DNA of 64,000 nt, taken from contig UQML01000008.1 in the NCBI GenBank assembly GCA_900542265.1, positions 5,040 to 69,039 of the forward strand, written 5' to 3'. A program made the translations under genes and the position numbers. Under the pieces are notes generated by a model. The model worked only from the letters and a program-made list of their open reading frames with translations, was not told the DNA's origin and did no database searches. This document shows positions 1 through 8,904 of this stretch, piece by piece. The stretch comes from an uncultured Eggerthella sp. GTDB taxonomy: Bacteria > Actinomycetota > Coriobacteriia > Coriobacteriales > Eggerthellaceae. The first letter of the stretch is position 1; each line of letters opens with the position of its first letter.

Positions 1-42
1 GCCAATTGCGTGCAATAACGTCGATTGTGATTACCTGCATTA

Positions 43-99
43 GCGCCAATCACGTGTAGTAGCACCAATTATAGGTAGTAGTGCTCATTATAAGATGAT
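43..99. repeat. Degenerate 19-bp tandem repeat
   Basis: Positions 43-61 and 62-80 are adjacent 19-mers agreeing at about 14 of 19 positions (both have the form GC-CCAAT, then GTAGTA at the end). A weaker third copy follows at 81-99. No ORF of note covers bases 1-166, and I see no promoter or terminator there that I would defend. The repeat may be drifted noncoding DNA downstream of the DedA gene. Confidence 0.35.
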
Positions 100-166
100 T
101 CAGCTCTCATAGCTGGCACGCAGCGGTAGCGAATTTATTCAGCTTTGTCAGCGTTAACTGTTGACG

Positions 167-919
167 TTATTTATCCGCATTAGCATCTTCATGCTCGGTT
201 TTTGCATGCTGCGCACGCAAATATACTTCAGCATCAATATTAGATTCAAGCTCTGCCTGACGGGTCTTTGTCTTGCGCGAGGTCATAGCAGCTTTAATAG
301 CGCCAATAAAGGCTGGTGCCACTGATACAGCAACAATGCCCAAAACGATAATCTCAAAATGCTCTTGGACAAACGGAACGCCACCAAAGAAATAGCCCAC
401 GAGTACAAAAAGACTAACCCACGAAATACCACCGACACAGTTAAAGAAAGTGAATTTGCCAAAGTTCATATGGCCAGTGCCTGCAATAAAGGGAGCAAAG
501 GTGCGAAAGAACGGCATAAAGCGGGTGATCACAATGGTGAGACCGCCATATTTGGCAAAAAAGTAGTCGAGCTTTGCCATGCGCTCAGGCGTTAAGGCTT
601 TAATCTTTCCTGAGTCAATAATACGCTTGCCAAAGAAACGTGCAATCCAATAGTTAGAGGTATTGCCTAAAATTGCAGCCGCATAAAAGACCAACAGTGT
701 GGCGACTACATTAAGCCCACCCCCATCGGCAGAAAAAACACCGGCAGCAAAAAGCAGTGAGTCACCCGGCAAAAACGGGAAAAAGACCAATCCCGTCTCG
801 ACAAAAACAATCAAGAAAAGAGGCGTATACACCCATACCGGACCAAGTGCGATAATCCAGGCAGCAATCTGACCGCGCGGATCCTTAAGCAGATTGACAA
901 AAAACTCGATAATTCCCAT
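167..919 (-). CDS. DedA family (SNARE-associated/VTT) membrane protein
   Basis: DedA-family integral membrane protein. Family members are linked to lipid-carrier flipping (undecaprenyl phosphate or phosphatidylethanolamine) and to proton-motive-force homeostasis. Family marks are visible: an FFPFLPGDSLLFAAG segment near the first membrane hairpin, then GNTSNYWIARFFGKRI, then the TRFMPFFRTFAPFIAG segment with its two arginines. A late hydrophobic stretch (WVSLFVLVGYFFGGVPF) is followed by a charged C-tail rich in Lys, Glu and Asp. The ATG at 919 is chosen over an upstream in-frame start at 973 because a GGAG lies about 8 nt before it and the longer form would approach the SRP RNA 3' end. The exact transported lipid cannot be read from sequence. 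Confidence 0.9.
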   Translation of the reverse strand: MGIIEFFVNLLKDPRGQIAAWIIALGPVWVYTPLFLIVFVETGLVFFPFLPGDSLLFAAGVFSADGGGLNVVATLLVFYAAAILGNTSNYWIARFFGKRIIDSGKIKALTPERMAKLDYFFAKYGGLTIVITRFMPFFRTFAPFIAGTGHMNFGKFTFFNCVGGISWVSLFVLVGYFFGGVPFVQEHFEIIVLGIVAVSVAPAFIGAIKAAMTSRKTKTRQAELESNIDAEVYLRAQHAKTEHEDANADK

Positions 920-984
920 ACGTAAAAACTCCGTTAGCGTAATTAGTGAGCCATAAATAGTACGCAGACGCAAAAGTATCCCGA

Positions 985-1087
985 AAAGGCCTGGGCGCTC
1001 GTCAGCGGTCCCTTATGGCTGCTTCGTCCCCGACCTGACCAGGTTCGGAACTTGGCGCCGCCCAAGCCCTTTCGAGATACTCGGATA
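985..1087 (-). ncRNA. ffs: Signal recognition particle RNA, small (4.5S) type
   Basis: On the minus strand the diagnostic SRP core is present: CCTGGTCAGGTC, then GGGGACGAAGCAGCC, which is the symmetric and asymmetric loop pair of domain IV that binds Ffh. The ends pair: GGGCTTGGGCG near 1069-1059 with CGCCCAGGCC ending at 988. A T-run follows the 3' end. A TACACT -10-like box at 1100-1095 would start the RNA near 1087, so the 5' end is approximate. It is the scaffold of the particle that targets membrane proteins. The 78-residue ORF over this stretch is spurious. Confidence 0.9.
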
Positions 1088-1188
1088 CTCGAACAGTGTA
1101 GCGTATGTAGGGTTACTCTGACTGTTTGTTTTACACGATTAACACAATCTCTTGTCCCACACACGCGCAAACGGTGCAAATGAGTTGC

Positions 1189-2565
1189 TCAGCTGAGTAA
1201 ATCGAGTGCAGCAAGATAATCAGCAACAGCATAGAGTGAACCACAGCATACAACAAGTGGCTTTTCAGACGATGGGGTGTTGCAGCGTGCATGATCAACA
1301 GCGCGTGTCACTGCTTGTGCAATAGAAGTACAGGTGGTAATGGGGGTAGCGGGCAGAACAGCTTCAAATGCGGAGGCTACGTGCGCGGCCGAGAGTGCAC
1401 GAGGGTTTGATGGCGTTGCAGCATAGACCGCACTCACTTCTGGCGCAAGAGCACTAATCATGGTTTCGTAGTCTTTATCTGCCAGCACACTCATGACAAG
1501 CACTGGTTTATGTTCAAAAGAACGTTCAACCCTATACTCGCGCAAAGCCTGCACGAGCGCCTCTATACCATCAGGATTGTGCGCCCCATCGACAATAACC
1601 GTAACAGGACAACTGGGTGACCCATCGCCTACTTCAATCACTTGGAAACGACCAATCCAAGAGGCGCAGGCAAGACCACGCACAATTATCTCATCAGGAA
1701 TAGCCCAACCTTGTTCTCGAAGCGCAAGTGCCGCTTCGAGCGCAACGGCAGCATTGGTGCGCTGATAAGCACCAGCAAGCGCAAGGCTTAGGTGCTCGTA
1801 AGTAATCCCGTTGGATGCAGTATAGGAAAAATCAGCATTAGTACCGGTAAGAGAAGCAGCATCAACCGTCACCAGCGGCACGTAATAACAGGTACACCTA
1901 AACGCCAGCGCCGAAGACACCAAGGGAGCTTGTGGAGCACTCACTGCACGCGAACCAGGCTTGATAATACCTGCCTTCTCGCGCGCAATAGCAGTAAGCG
2001 ATGCACCCAAAACTGCCGTATGATCAAGACCGATAGAGGTAATAACACATACCTCGGGTGCCGCAATGACATTAGTTGAATCAAGACGGCCTCCGAGTCC
2101 TACCTCGAGCACCACCAGATCGCACTGCGCTTGAGCAAAATAACAAAGTGCCACAGCTGTTATAAGCTCAAATTCAGTCGGATGCTCAGGCAGCGCATCG
2201 GCCGCTGTTTTAACAGTAAGCGTAATGCGTGTAAGCTCCTCATGTGGGATGGGAGTGCCATTGATCTGGATACGCTCCTCAAATGCGACAATATAAGGAG
2301 AAGTAAAAAGCCCCGTCTTATATCCTGCCTCACGTGTAATAGAACTGATCAGGGCACACGTAGATCCCTTTCCGTTGGTACCTGCAACATGCACAAATTT
2401 GAGTCCATCTTGCGGATTGCCCAGTGCTTCCATGAGCGCGCTGATACGCTCAAGCCCTGGCTTAACTTCTTGCCAGCGCGGATGATTAAGGTAGGCGATG
2501 GGGTCAAACGTATCATCGGTATCGGCCATATTAGCTATATTGGATGCAGTTGTTGGTTTAATCAT
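1189..2565 (-). CDS. folC: Bifunctional folylpolyglutamate synthase / dihydrofolate synthase
   Basis: Mur-ligase-family enzyme that adds glutamate to dihydropteroate or tetrahydrofolate in the cytosol. The 458 residues fit the family. Visible motifs are the P-loop HVAGTNGKGSTCALISSI near residues 59-76, then SPYIVAFEERIQING, the LEVGLGGRLDSTNVI block, the GLDHTAVLG metal/ATP region, and the C-terminal VIVDGAHNPDGIEAL ligase motif. A second ATG at codon 13 exists but has no Shine-Dalgarno, so the first is kept, with only a weak AAGG about 12 nt upstream. It lies downstream of nfnB on the same strand, separated by a repeat. I see no folP, folK or folE here. Confidence 0.94.
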   Translation of the reverse strand: MIKPTTASNIANMADTDDTFDPIAYLNHPRWQEVKPGLERISALMEALGNPQDGLKFVHVAGTNGKGSTCALISSITREAGYKTGLFTSPYIVAFEERIQINGTPIPHEELTRITLTVKTAADALPEHPTEFELITAVALCYFAQAQCDLVVLEVGLGGRLDSTNVIAAPEVCVITSIGLDHTAVLGASLTAIAREKAGIIKPGSRAVSAPQAPLVSSALAFRCTCYYVPLVTVDAASLTGTNADFSYTASNGITYEHLSLALAGAYQRTNAAVALEAALALREQGWAIPDEIIVRGLACASWIGRFQVIEVGDGSPSCPVTVIVDGAHNPDGIEALVQALREYRVERSFEHKPVLVMSVLADKDYETMISALAPEVSAVYAATPSNPRALSAAHVASAFEAVLPATPITTCTSIAQAVTRAVDHARCNTPSSEKPLVVCCGSLYAVADYLAALDLLS

Positions 2566-2598
2566 AAGAGACTTGCCTTAAGAGTTGAGAGCGCTTGA

Positions 2599-2646
2599 TT
2601 ATTGTTGAGATTGGTTATTGTTGAGACTGGTTATTGTTGAGACTGG
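2599..2646. repeat. Three tandem 16-bp repeats over the nfnB stop codon
   Basis: Copies at 2599-2614, 2615-2630 and 2631-2646 have the unit TTATTGTTGAGACTGG; the first copy differs by one base. The third copy encodes the last residues of nfnB (Gln-Ser-Gln-Gln-stop). The unit carries the stop codon itself, so copy number can change without altering the protein end. It looks like slippage-derived duplication. Confidence 0.9.
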
Positions 2647-4106
2647 TTAGCATCTTGGCTAGAGCGCAAGTAGGATTTAATGCCTGCTGCGGCAGCCTTA
2701 CCTGCCCCCATCGCGGCAATAACCGTTGCAGAACCGGTTGACACATCGCCTCCTGCAAAAACACCTGCCTTAGAGGTAGCACCTGTCTCGGGGTCGGTTG
2801 CGATAATAGAACCACGAGTCGTCTCAAGACCTTCTGTTGTTTGAGTAATTAAGGGATTAGGATGAGAACCAATAGCCACAATGAGCATATCGCAGCGGAT
2901 CAGAAACTCTGAACCAGGAATTTCATGCGGACGACGACGCCCATCGGCATCAGGCTCCCCGAGCTCCATCCGCACACACTCAAGGTCATGCACCCAACCT
3001 TGCGAGTCAGGAATTGCTCGCACGGGATTAGTAAGAAGCTCAAAGTTGATACCTTCTTCTTGGGCGTGATGAATCTCTTCATCACGCGCAGGCATCTCTT
3101 CAAACGTTCGACGATACACAATAGTAACATCAGCGCCCAAGCGACGTGCGGTACGTGCCGCATCCATAGCAACGTTGCCACCGCCTACAACCACACAACG
3201 TTTACCTGCATGCACCGGCGTTACATAGTCGGGAAACTTGTAGGCTTTCATAAGATTGACGCGAGTCAAAAGTTCATTGGCAACCGAACAACCATTGAGC
3301 GCCTCCCCTTCAATTCCTAAGTAGGTAGGAAGGCCAGCTCCCGTGCCAATAAAGACCGCATCAAAACCGAGCTTATCAAGCAAATCGTCAACCGAATAGA
3401 GTTTGCCAATAACGGAGTCTTTCTCAAAAAGTACGCCATCAGTTTTAAGCTCTTCAACTTGCGCCTTCACTAAATCTTTGGGCAAGCGGAACTCTGGAAT
3501 ACCATAAACAAGCACACCCCCCACTTCATGGAGCGCCTCGAATACAACAGTTCGAGCACCTTCCCGCGCGAGAACGCCCGCACAGGACAAGGATGCCGGT
3601 CCTGACCCAATGAGTGCAACACTCTTGCCCTCAAGTGAGGTGTGATCTGTCTGGCCTTGAGCAATCAAATAATGCTCAAGAGCTTCACGCGCTTCTTCAG
3701 GATGAGCAATTGCCCAATCAGCCACAAACCGTTCCAGACGACCAATAGCTACTGGCTCCCCTTTGCGTCCACGAGTACATACTGCCTCACACTGGGTTTC
3801 TTGAGGACAGACCCGTCCTGAAACAGCAGGAAGCGAATTTGTTGCCTTAATAATGGCATATGCTCCTGGAATATCACCTTGGGCAAGCCGCTCAATAAAA
3901 TCAGGAATAGGAATTCCCACCGGACAACCCGACACACACGGGCGCTTAGGACATTGGATACAGCGACGCGCTTCATTGAGTGCTTCTTCAAAGGTGTAGC
4001 CCAGCGCTACCTCATCAAAATTTGCCCGTCTTGCCGTTGCGTCTTGCGTAGGCATGGGCGTTTTTTCAGATTGCATATTACGCTGTACGCGCTCATTTGC
4101 TGTCAT
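2631..4106 (-). CDS. nfnB: NfnB: GltD-like subunit of NADH-dependent reduced ferredoxin:NADP+ oxidoreductase
   Basis: Flavoprotein subunit that carries FAD and two 4Fe-4S clusters. With NfnA it couples NADPH oxidation or formation to ferredoxin and NAD(H) by electron bifurcation. Cysteine motifs are near the N-terminus: CIQCPKRPCVSGCPVG (about residues 50-65) and VCPQETQCEAVCTRG (about 98-112). They are followed by two Rossmann folds, SVALIGSGPASLSCAG and KRCVVVGGGNVAMDAARTARR, and a C-terminal GVFAGGDVSTGSATVIAAMGAG FAD motif. At 491 residues it resembles the glutamate synthase small subunit, for which it could be mistaken. The NfnA gene 5 bp upstream, and no gltB large subunit nearby, favour Nfn. 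The start has a usable but weak SD. Confidence 0.85.
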   Translation of the reverse strand: MTANERVQRNMQSEKTPMPTQDATARRANFDEVALGYTFEEALNEARRCIQCPKRPCVSGCPVGIPIPDFIERLAQGDIPGAYAIIKATNSLPAVSGRVCPQETQCEAVCTRGRKGEPVAIGRLERFVADWAIAHPEEAREALEHYLIAQGQTDHTSLEGKSVALIGSGPASLSCAGVLAREGARTVVFEALHEVGGVLVYGIPEFRLPKDLVKAQVEELKTDGVLFEKDSVIGKLYSVDDLLDKLGFDAVFIGTGAGLPTYLGIEGEALNGCSVANELLTRVNLMKAYKFPDYVTPVHAGKRCVVVGGGNVAMDAARTARRLGADVTIVYRRTFEEMPARDEEIHHAQEEGINFELLTNPVRAIPDSQGWVHDLECVRMELGEPDADGRRRPHEIPGSEFLIRCDMLIVAIGSHPNPLITQTTEGLETTRGSIIATDPETGATSKAGVFAGGDVSTGSATVIAAMGAGKAAAAGIKSYLRSSQDANQSQQ

Positions 4107-4111
4107 GGTTC

Positions 4112-4945
4112 TTAAAGCCTCTTTTCCATAGCAAGGCGCACGAGCGCTTCGTGCTCAGAACGCGAGAATTGGTCGTTGCGGCGCATTGCTTCATCAAAGT
4201 CAACCAAATGACCGTCAAAATCTGGCCCATCGACACAGGCGTGTTTGTACTCATCACCCACACGTACACGACAGCATCCGCACATTCCCGTTCCATCAAT
4301 CATGAGCGTATTCATAGAGACGATGGTACGAATACCTAAGGGCCGCGTTAACTCAGAAGCCACTTTCATCATAGGCACAGGACCTACCGCAATCACAAGA
4401 TCATAGTGGGCACCTTCATCAATTTGGCGCATCATTACATCAGTCACAAATCCCTGCTCACCGTATGAGCCATCATCAGTGGTAATTACAAGCGAATCAC
4501 AATGACGGTTAAAGGCATCTTCCATAATGACAAGATCATGTGAGCGAAACCCTAAGATCACATCAACGCGCACCCCATGATTGTGGAACCATTTTGCTTG
4601 CGGATACGCAATAGCACTCCCAAGACCGCCACCTAGAATACAGACACGTTTAGCGCTGCCAAAATCTGTTGGCATACCCAAAGGACCAACAAGATCTTCT
4701 AACTTTTGACCTTCTTCCATATGAGAGAGCTGTACGGTGGTTGCTCCTACCGCCTGAAATACCAAGATAATGGTGCCTTCACGCTCATTTTTGTCGCAGA
4801 TAGTAAGCGGAATGCGCTCACCCCTATCATCCACACGCAGCATAACAAATTGCCCCGGAAGTGCTTTATGGGCGATAGCAGGAGCAAAAAACTCCATGCG
4901 TGTTGTTTCGCGAGTCAGGCGCTCTGCTTTAACAATTTCAAACAC
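4112..4945 (-). CDS. nfnA: NfnA: ferredoxin-NADP reductase-like subunit (sulfide dehydrogenase alpha type)
   Basis: FAD/NAD-binding and 2Fe-2S subunit, 277 residues, of the PyrK/SudA/FNR-like family. FAD-contacting text lies at LPGQFVMLRVDDRGERIPLTI. The NAD-binding segment is VCILGGGLGSAIAYPQAKW. Near the C-terminus MIDGTGMCGCCRVRV, then HACVDGPDFDGHLVDF, holds the cysteines for the 2Fe-2S cluster. It is the first gene of a two-gene operon with nfnB (5-bp spacer). In related anaerobes the complex balances NADH, NADPH and ferredoxin pools during fermentation. The alternative reading is dihydroorotate dehydrogenase electron-transfer subunit PyrK, less likely given the partner and absence of pyrD. 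Confidence 0.85.
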   Translation of the reverse strand: MFEIVKAERLTRETTRMEFFAPAIAHKALPGQFVMLRVDDRGERIPLTICDKNEREGTIILVFQAVGATTVQLSHMEEGQKLEDLVGPLGMPTDFGSAKRVCILGGGLGSAIAYPQAKWFHNHGVRVDVILGFRSHDLVIMEDAFNRHCDSLVITTDDGSYGEQGFVTDVMMRQIDEGAHYDLVIAVGPVPMMKVASELTRPLGIRTIVSMNTLMIDGTGMCGCCRVRVGDEYKHACVDGPDFDGHLVDFDEAMRRNDQFSRSEHEALVRLAMEKRL

Positions 4946-5035
4946 ACGAACTCTCCTCTTTTTGCATCTACCGTTATAACGAAGACATGGTAGCTACTCG
5001 GTGTGCATAAATTTAGCGCACGTGATACCTCTTCC

Positions 5036-6538
5036 TTATGAAATCACGCGCCAGTCTTTTCCAACCACCACTTGGATATTAGTAGACAAGTTGTAATAGA
5101 CCGATGAGTACACACTGCGTCCCACGCCAAGTGTATCAACAACCGCCTGCGCTGCCGCCTTGTCAGACTCATCGCGATAAATTACAAGGGTTTCATCATA
5201 GACATACGAATCAGCATTGCCCGTATCTGACACCGTCCAGCCATCAGCCTCGAGGAGCTCTTTTACCTGAAGCGCAAGACCATCAACCCCAGATCCGTTA
5301 AGCACAATCATGGATACCTTAGCTTTATCCACCCCTGAGGTATCAACACTGACAACAGGATCTTCGCCGGCCTGATAGAGCTCGCGCATCTGTTCCCACT
5401 TTGCTGTTGAAGGATAGAACGTCATGATGCCATCAGTCACTGACTGCGAGCCTGGAACCACCGCAGTTGTAAAGGGATCTGCCTCCATGAAAAGATGAGC
5501 AAGTTTATCGAGGTCATCGTAGGTAAAATCTGTTTTGATGTCCGTTGAGAGCGCATCGGCACTACCCATAAATTCAAATCCCGCCTCAGAAGTAATCTTG
5601 TTGGCGAGCGCTAAGAACACCTCATTTTGATAGGTATTGCGCGTAAGCCGCTCGTCAGGGTAATCAAAAGCACTTACCAAAGCGAGTGCTTGCTGACCGT
5701 TTAGAGTCTGCGTGCCGGGATCAATAACAATAGTCGACACACGCGGATCATCAACACGCGTCGTGACATTAACTTCAATACCACCAAGCGAATCCACGAG
5801 TTTAACAAATCCATCACTTGTGATTTGGACATAATGATTGATGTCACAACCGAGTTTTGCTGAAACTGTCTTTACTAGTTCAGCACGACTTCCCTCGCGG
5901 ATAAGATTGCGCAGCATGGTGTCACGCCCGTTGTAGCGCACTGACATATTAGCGGGCACATCCATAAGCGTCATGCGACCACCATCAGGGTTAACACGCA
6001 AAAGCCCCAGAAAGCTTGCCGCTTCACCTTCTGAGTCGTGTTCATTAATACCAGCGAGTAAGATGTATTCAGGCGCGCCCTCCTCCGCCTTGGTAAGAGC
6101 GGCAGAAAGTTCAGAGTCATTAAGAGCCATATTGCCGGAGAGGGATGCCTTAAATACACATGAGCCAAGGGTAAAAGCAAGCACACCAATCACAACAGCA
6201 GCTATAGCAATCAGAAGAGCAAGTTTGATATGCTCCTGACGCATCACCTGCTGGCTGTGTGTTGGCCTGTCTTCAAGATTGCGCGTATTGCGCGTTTCAA
6301 CCGGCGTGGCATTAGGGCGCATCTGGTTGATTTCAGCCGTGCGATCCGAGTAATCAAACGAGCGTGCACGTCTTCCTGACACAGAAGTTCCGCGTGCATT
6401 CTGATAAGCACCACCGCGACGTGAACTGCGCGACTGGCGTGTGTTGCCTGACGCGCCACCCGAGGCATGCGTTCCTAACACAGACGACGACCACTGTTTT
6501 GAAGCACGTTTAGAACGCCGAGGACGCTTTTGAACCAT
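5036..6538 (-). CDS. LytR-CpsA-Psr (LCP) family cell-wall ligase with LytR C-terminal domain
   Basis: LCP enzymes transfer polyprenyl-linked teichoic acid-like or capsular polymers onto peptidoglycan outside the membrane. The 500-residue protein has a basic Arg/Ser-rich cytosolic N-tail (about 1-105), one membrane segment (about 106-128, LALLIAIAAVVIGVLAFTLGSCVF) and an extracellular LCP domain (about 155-375). Recognisable LCP text includes ILLAGINEHDSEG, SVRYNGRDTMLRNLIREG, HYVQITSDGFVKLVDSLGGIEV and the late DYPDERLTRN arginine motif. A LytR_C domain (about 405-495) begins KVSMIVLNGSGVDGLA. It follows murA by 22 bp on the same strand, which fits an envelope operon. The polymer substrate is unknown. 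Confidence 0.9.
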   Translation of the reverse strand: MVQKRPRRSKRASKQWSSSVLGTHASGGASGNTRQSRSSRRGGAYQNARGTSVSGRRARSFDYSDRTAEINQMRPNATPVETRNTRNLEDRPTHSQQVMRQEHIKLALLIAIAAVVIGVLAFTLGSCVFKASLSGNMALNDSELSAALTKAEEGAPEYILLAGINEHDSEGEAASFLGLLRVNPDGGRMTLMDVPANMSVRYNGRDTMLRNLIREGSRAELVKTVSAKLGCDINHYVQITSDGFVKLVDSLGGIEVNVTTRVDDPRVSTIVIDPGTQTLNGQQALALVSAFDYPDERLTRNTYQNEVFLALANKITSEAGFEFMGSADALSTDIKTDFTYDDLDKLAHLFMEADPFTTAVVPGSQSVTDGIMTFYPSTAKWEQMRELYQAGEDPVVSVDTSGVDKAKVSMIVLNGSGVDGLALQVKELLEADGWTVSDTGNADSYVYDETLVIYRDESDKAAAQAVVDTLGVGRSVYSSVYYNLSTNIQVVVGKDWRVIS

Positions 6539-6560
6539 AGAGGCTTCACCCTTTACCTAA

Positions 6561-7829
6561 TTATTGTGTTACTCGCTCTACATCTGCTCCGAGCGATTGA
6601 AGTTTACCCACGTAATCCTCATATCCACGATCAATATGGTAAATGTCATGAATCTCCGTTTCCCCTTCTGCAGCAAGTCCTGCAATAACCAGTGCCGCCC
6701 CTCCACGTAAATCAGGCGATGAGACAGGTGCGCCTTGGAGTTGGTCAACGCCCTGAATAAGGGCATGGTGCGCATCAATAGTCACATCGGCACCCATACG
6801 AATCAACTCTGAGGCGAACATGAAACGGTTTTCAAAAATATTTTCAGAAATGACTGAGTTCCCTTCCGCAAGTGCATTCAATAGCAAAAACTGCGCTTGT
6901 AAGTCAGTAGGAAACCCAGGATGTGGAAGTGTTTGAATATCAGCTGCACGCAGAGGATTAGTACGCGCAACCGTGATAGAGGTTTCAGTTGTTGTGACAT
7001 CGCAATCCATCTCTTGAAGTTTCAAGATTGCCATACGCAAGAAGGATGGATCAATGCCTTCTACGGTCACAGGACCGCCGAGCAGTGCTCCAGCGGTAAG
7101 GAAAGTTCCTGCTTCAATTCTATCCCCCACCGTAGTGTGATCACAGGGGTGCATTTCATCAAGAGAAACACCTGTGATGGTAATGGTAGGAGAACCAGCA
7201 CCTTCAATGTGAGCACCCATCTCATTAAGCATGTTTGCCAAATCAACAATTTCGGGCTCACGTGCTGCGTTGTCAATAATAGTTGTACCAGGTACTGTCA
7301 CAGATGCCATCATCATGTTCTCAGTAGCGCCAACGCTTGGAAACTCCAAGAAAACATCAGCAGCTTTGAGGCCATGAGGTGAAGAAGCGTTGAGATAACC
7401 GTGATCGTTGCTAAACTCAACACCTAAATCTTCAAGCACACGCAAATGCATATCAATCTTGCGCGCACCAATCTTGCAACCACCTGGCATAGCAACGCGC
7501 GCACGACCAAAACGCCCAATTAATGGACCCAATACCGAGATAGAAGCACGCATTTTGGAAACAAGCTCATAAGGCGTAACGTACTTGTCGACATCAGTCG
7601 TATCAACAACAACCACATCTCCCTCACGCTCGACATGGGCACCCAAGCTTTCCAATACCTCAATCATGATATCGATATCAGTAATGTGAGGAACGTTTCT
7701 GATAGTCGACGCACCTTGTCCCAAAATTGCCGCAGCAATCAACTTAAGCGCAGAATTCTTGGCGCCACTTACTTGAACGGTTCCTGAAACATGAGCGCTT
7801 TCACGCGCAACAATGATTTCCTCTGCCAT
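6561..7829 (-). CDS. murA: UDP-N-acetylglucosamine 1-carboxyvinyltransferase
   Basis: First committed cytosolic step of peptidoglycan synthesis: enolpyruvyl transfer from PEP to UDP-GlcNAc. At 422 residues it is full length. The N-terminal SGAKNSALKLIAAAIL carries the conserved Lys-Asn pair. The catalytic loop PGGCKIGARKIDMH has the cysteine at position 118, so the enzyme should be fosfomycin-sensitive in type. Later conserved text includes GATENMMMASV, DRIEAGTFLTAGA and PGFPTDLQAQF, and the terminal RGYEDYVGKLQSLGA. It sits upstream of and probably co-transcribed with the LCP gene. The long gap towards tsf contains that operon's terminator. Confidence 0.96.
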   Translation of the reverse strand: MAEEIIVARESAHVSGTVQVSGAKNSALKLIAAAILGQGASTIRNVPHITDIDIMIEVLESLGAHVEREGDVVVVDTTDVDKYVTPYELVSKMRASISVLGPLIGRFGRARVAMPGGCKIGARKIDMHLRVLEDLGVEFSNDHGYLNASSPHGLKAADVFLEFPSVGATENMMMASVTVPGTTIIDNAAREPEIVDLANMLNEMGAHIEGAGSPTITITGVSLDEMHPCDHTTVGDRIEAGTFLTAGALLGGPVTVEGIDPSFLRMAILKLQEMDCDVTTTETSITVARTNPLRAADIQTLPHPGFPTDLQAQFLLLNALAEGNSVISENIFENRFMFASELIRMGADVTIDAHHALIQGVDQLQGAPVSSPDLRGGAALVIAGLAAEGETEIHDIYHIDRGYEDYVGKLQSLGADVERVTQ

Positions 7830-7899
7830 AACTTTCTATCACCATGACCAATCGCATAACTAATCGCGTGCATGCGTTTACGAGCGTTACCTATTATAC

Positions 7900-7943
7900 A
7901 AAAACCCCTTGGCTCGCCTACCCTAAGGAGACGCGCCAAGGGG
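7900..7943 (-). terminator. Rho-independent terminator of rpsB-tsf
   Basis: Perfect 9-bp stem CCCCTTGGC (7905-7913) with GCCAAGGGG (7935-7943). On the minus strand it is followed by a T-run (GGGGTTTTTGT), as expected for termination 45 bp after the tsf stop. Confidence 0.9.
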
Positions 7944-7986
7944 AAATATTCAGATGTCGTATACGCAAAATGAGTTAGACAATAAC

Positions 7987-8856
7987 CTACTCACCAAGCA
8001 TGAAACGAACGTAAGATACGAGCTCGATAGTGGTACCCAGCTCTTTAGCAACAGCCTCTGCATATTGAGCGACAGTCTGATCAGGATTCTTAACATAAGC
8101 CTGCTCAGTTAAGCAATTCTCCTTGTAGAACTTCTCAAGACGACCAGTAGCCATTTTCTCTTGAATGTTCTCAGGTTTGCCAGACTCAGCAGCTTGAGCT
8201 TTGTAGATCTCTTTCTCGTGCTCAACAACATCAGCAGGTACCGACTCACGAGTTGCGGCAACAGGGTTAGCAGCAGCTACTTGCATAGCAATGTCGCGAC
8301 CAAAGAGCTTGAACTCCTCGTTAGATGCCAAAGAAGGATCACCAAGCTTGAACTCAACCAAAACACCAATCTTGCCACCGCCGTGGATGTAAGAAGCAAT
8401 ACCGCCTTTTTCATCCTCAACGTAAGCAAAACGAGAAAGCTGAATGTTTTCACCAAGCGTATGAATAGCATCCGTTACGATCTCATCAACGGTCTCGCCC
8501 TCGTAGCTAGAAGCCTTCAAGGCATCCAAATCAGCTGGCTTGTTTGCAAGAACAGCCTCAGCAATCTTAGTTGCATAAGCCTTAAACTTGTCATTCATAC
8601 CAACGAAGTCAGTTTCGCAGTTAAGCTCAACTAAAGCACCTGCATGTCCATCATCAGAAACGAGCGCCATAACCGTACCCTCATTAGTTGCACGGCCTGC
8701 TTTTTTAGCAACAGCTGCAAGACCACGAGTACGCAATACATCTACTGCTTTTTCGATTTCGCCTTCAGCCTCAGTAAGTGCCTTTTTGCACTCCATCATG
8801 CCAGCGCCTGTCATTTCGCGTAATTCTTTTACCAAAGCGGCAGTAATCTGAGCCAT
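7987..8856 (-). CDS. tsf: Translation elongation factor Ts
   Basis: Guanine nucleotide exchange factor that recycles EF-Tu. The start at 8856 gives MAQITAALVKELREMTG, the normal EF-Ts N-terminus, and has a strong AAAGGAG about 5 nt upstream. A longer in-frame start at 8871 adds five residues and is rejected. Diagnostic motifs are REMTGAGMMECKKALTEA (UBA-like helix region) and ELNCETDFVGMNDKF, which contacts EF-Tu. The coiled-coil/dimerisation region follows. Length is 289 residues. It is the second gene of the standard rpsB-tsf operon (48-bp gap) and ends in the hairpin at 7900-7943. Confidence 0.97.
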   Translation of the reverse strand: MAQITAALVKELREMTGAGMMECKKALTEAEGEIEKAVDVLRTRGLAAVAKKAGRATNEGTVMALVSDDGHAGALVELNCETDFVGMNDKFKAYATKIAEAVLANKPADLDALKASSYEGETVDEIVTDAIHTLGENIQLSRFAYVEDEKGGIASYIHGGGKIGVLVEFKLGDPSLASNEEFKLFGRDIAMQVAAANPVAATRESVPADVVEHEKEIYKAQAAESGKPENIQEKMATGRLEKFYKENCLTEQAYVKNPDQTVAQYAEAVAKELGTTIELVSYVRFMLGE

Positions 8857-8904
8857 TAGAGCTCCTTTCACCTATATCTCAAAAGTTGGTTACAAAAAGC
8901 GAAC

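Noticed and set aside
943..1179. 78-aa ORF upstream of dedA
   Set aside because: It lies over the SRP RNA on the same strand and its sequence is unlike any protein family; the RNA core motif explains the conservation.
2615..2827. Alternative-frame ORF inside the nfnB 3' end
   Set aside because: It is a frame shadow of nfnB; the family motifs of NfnB cover the region.
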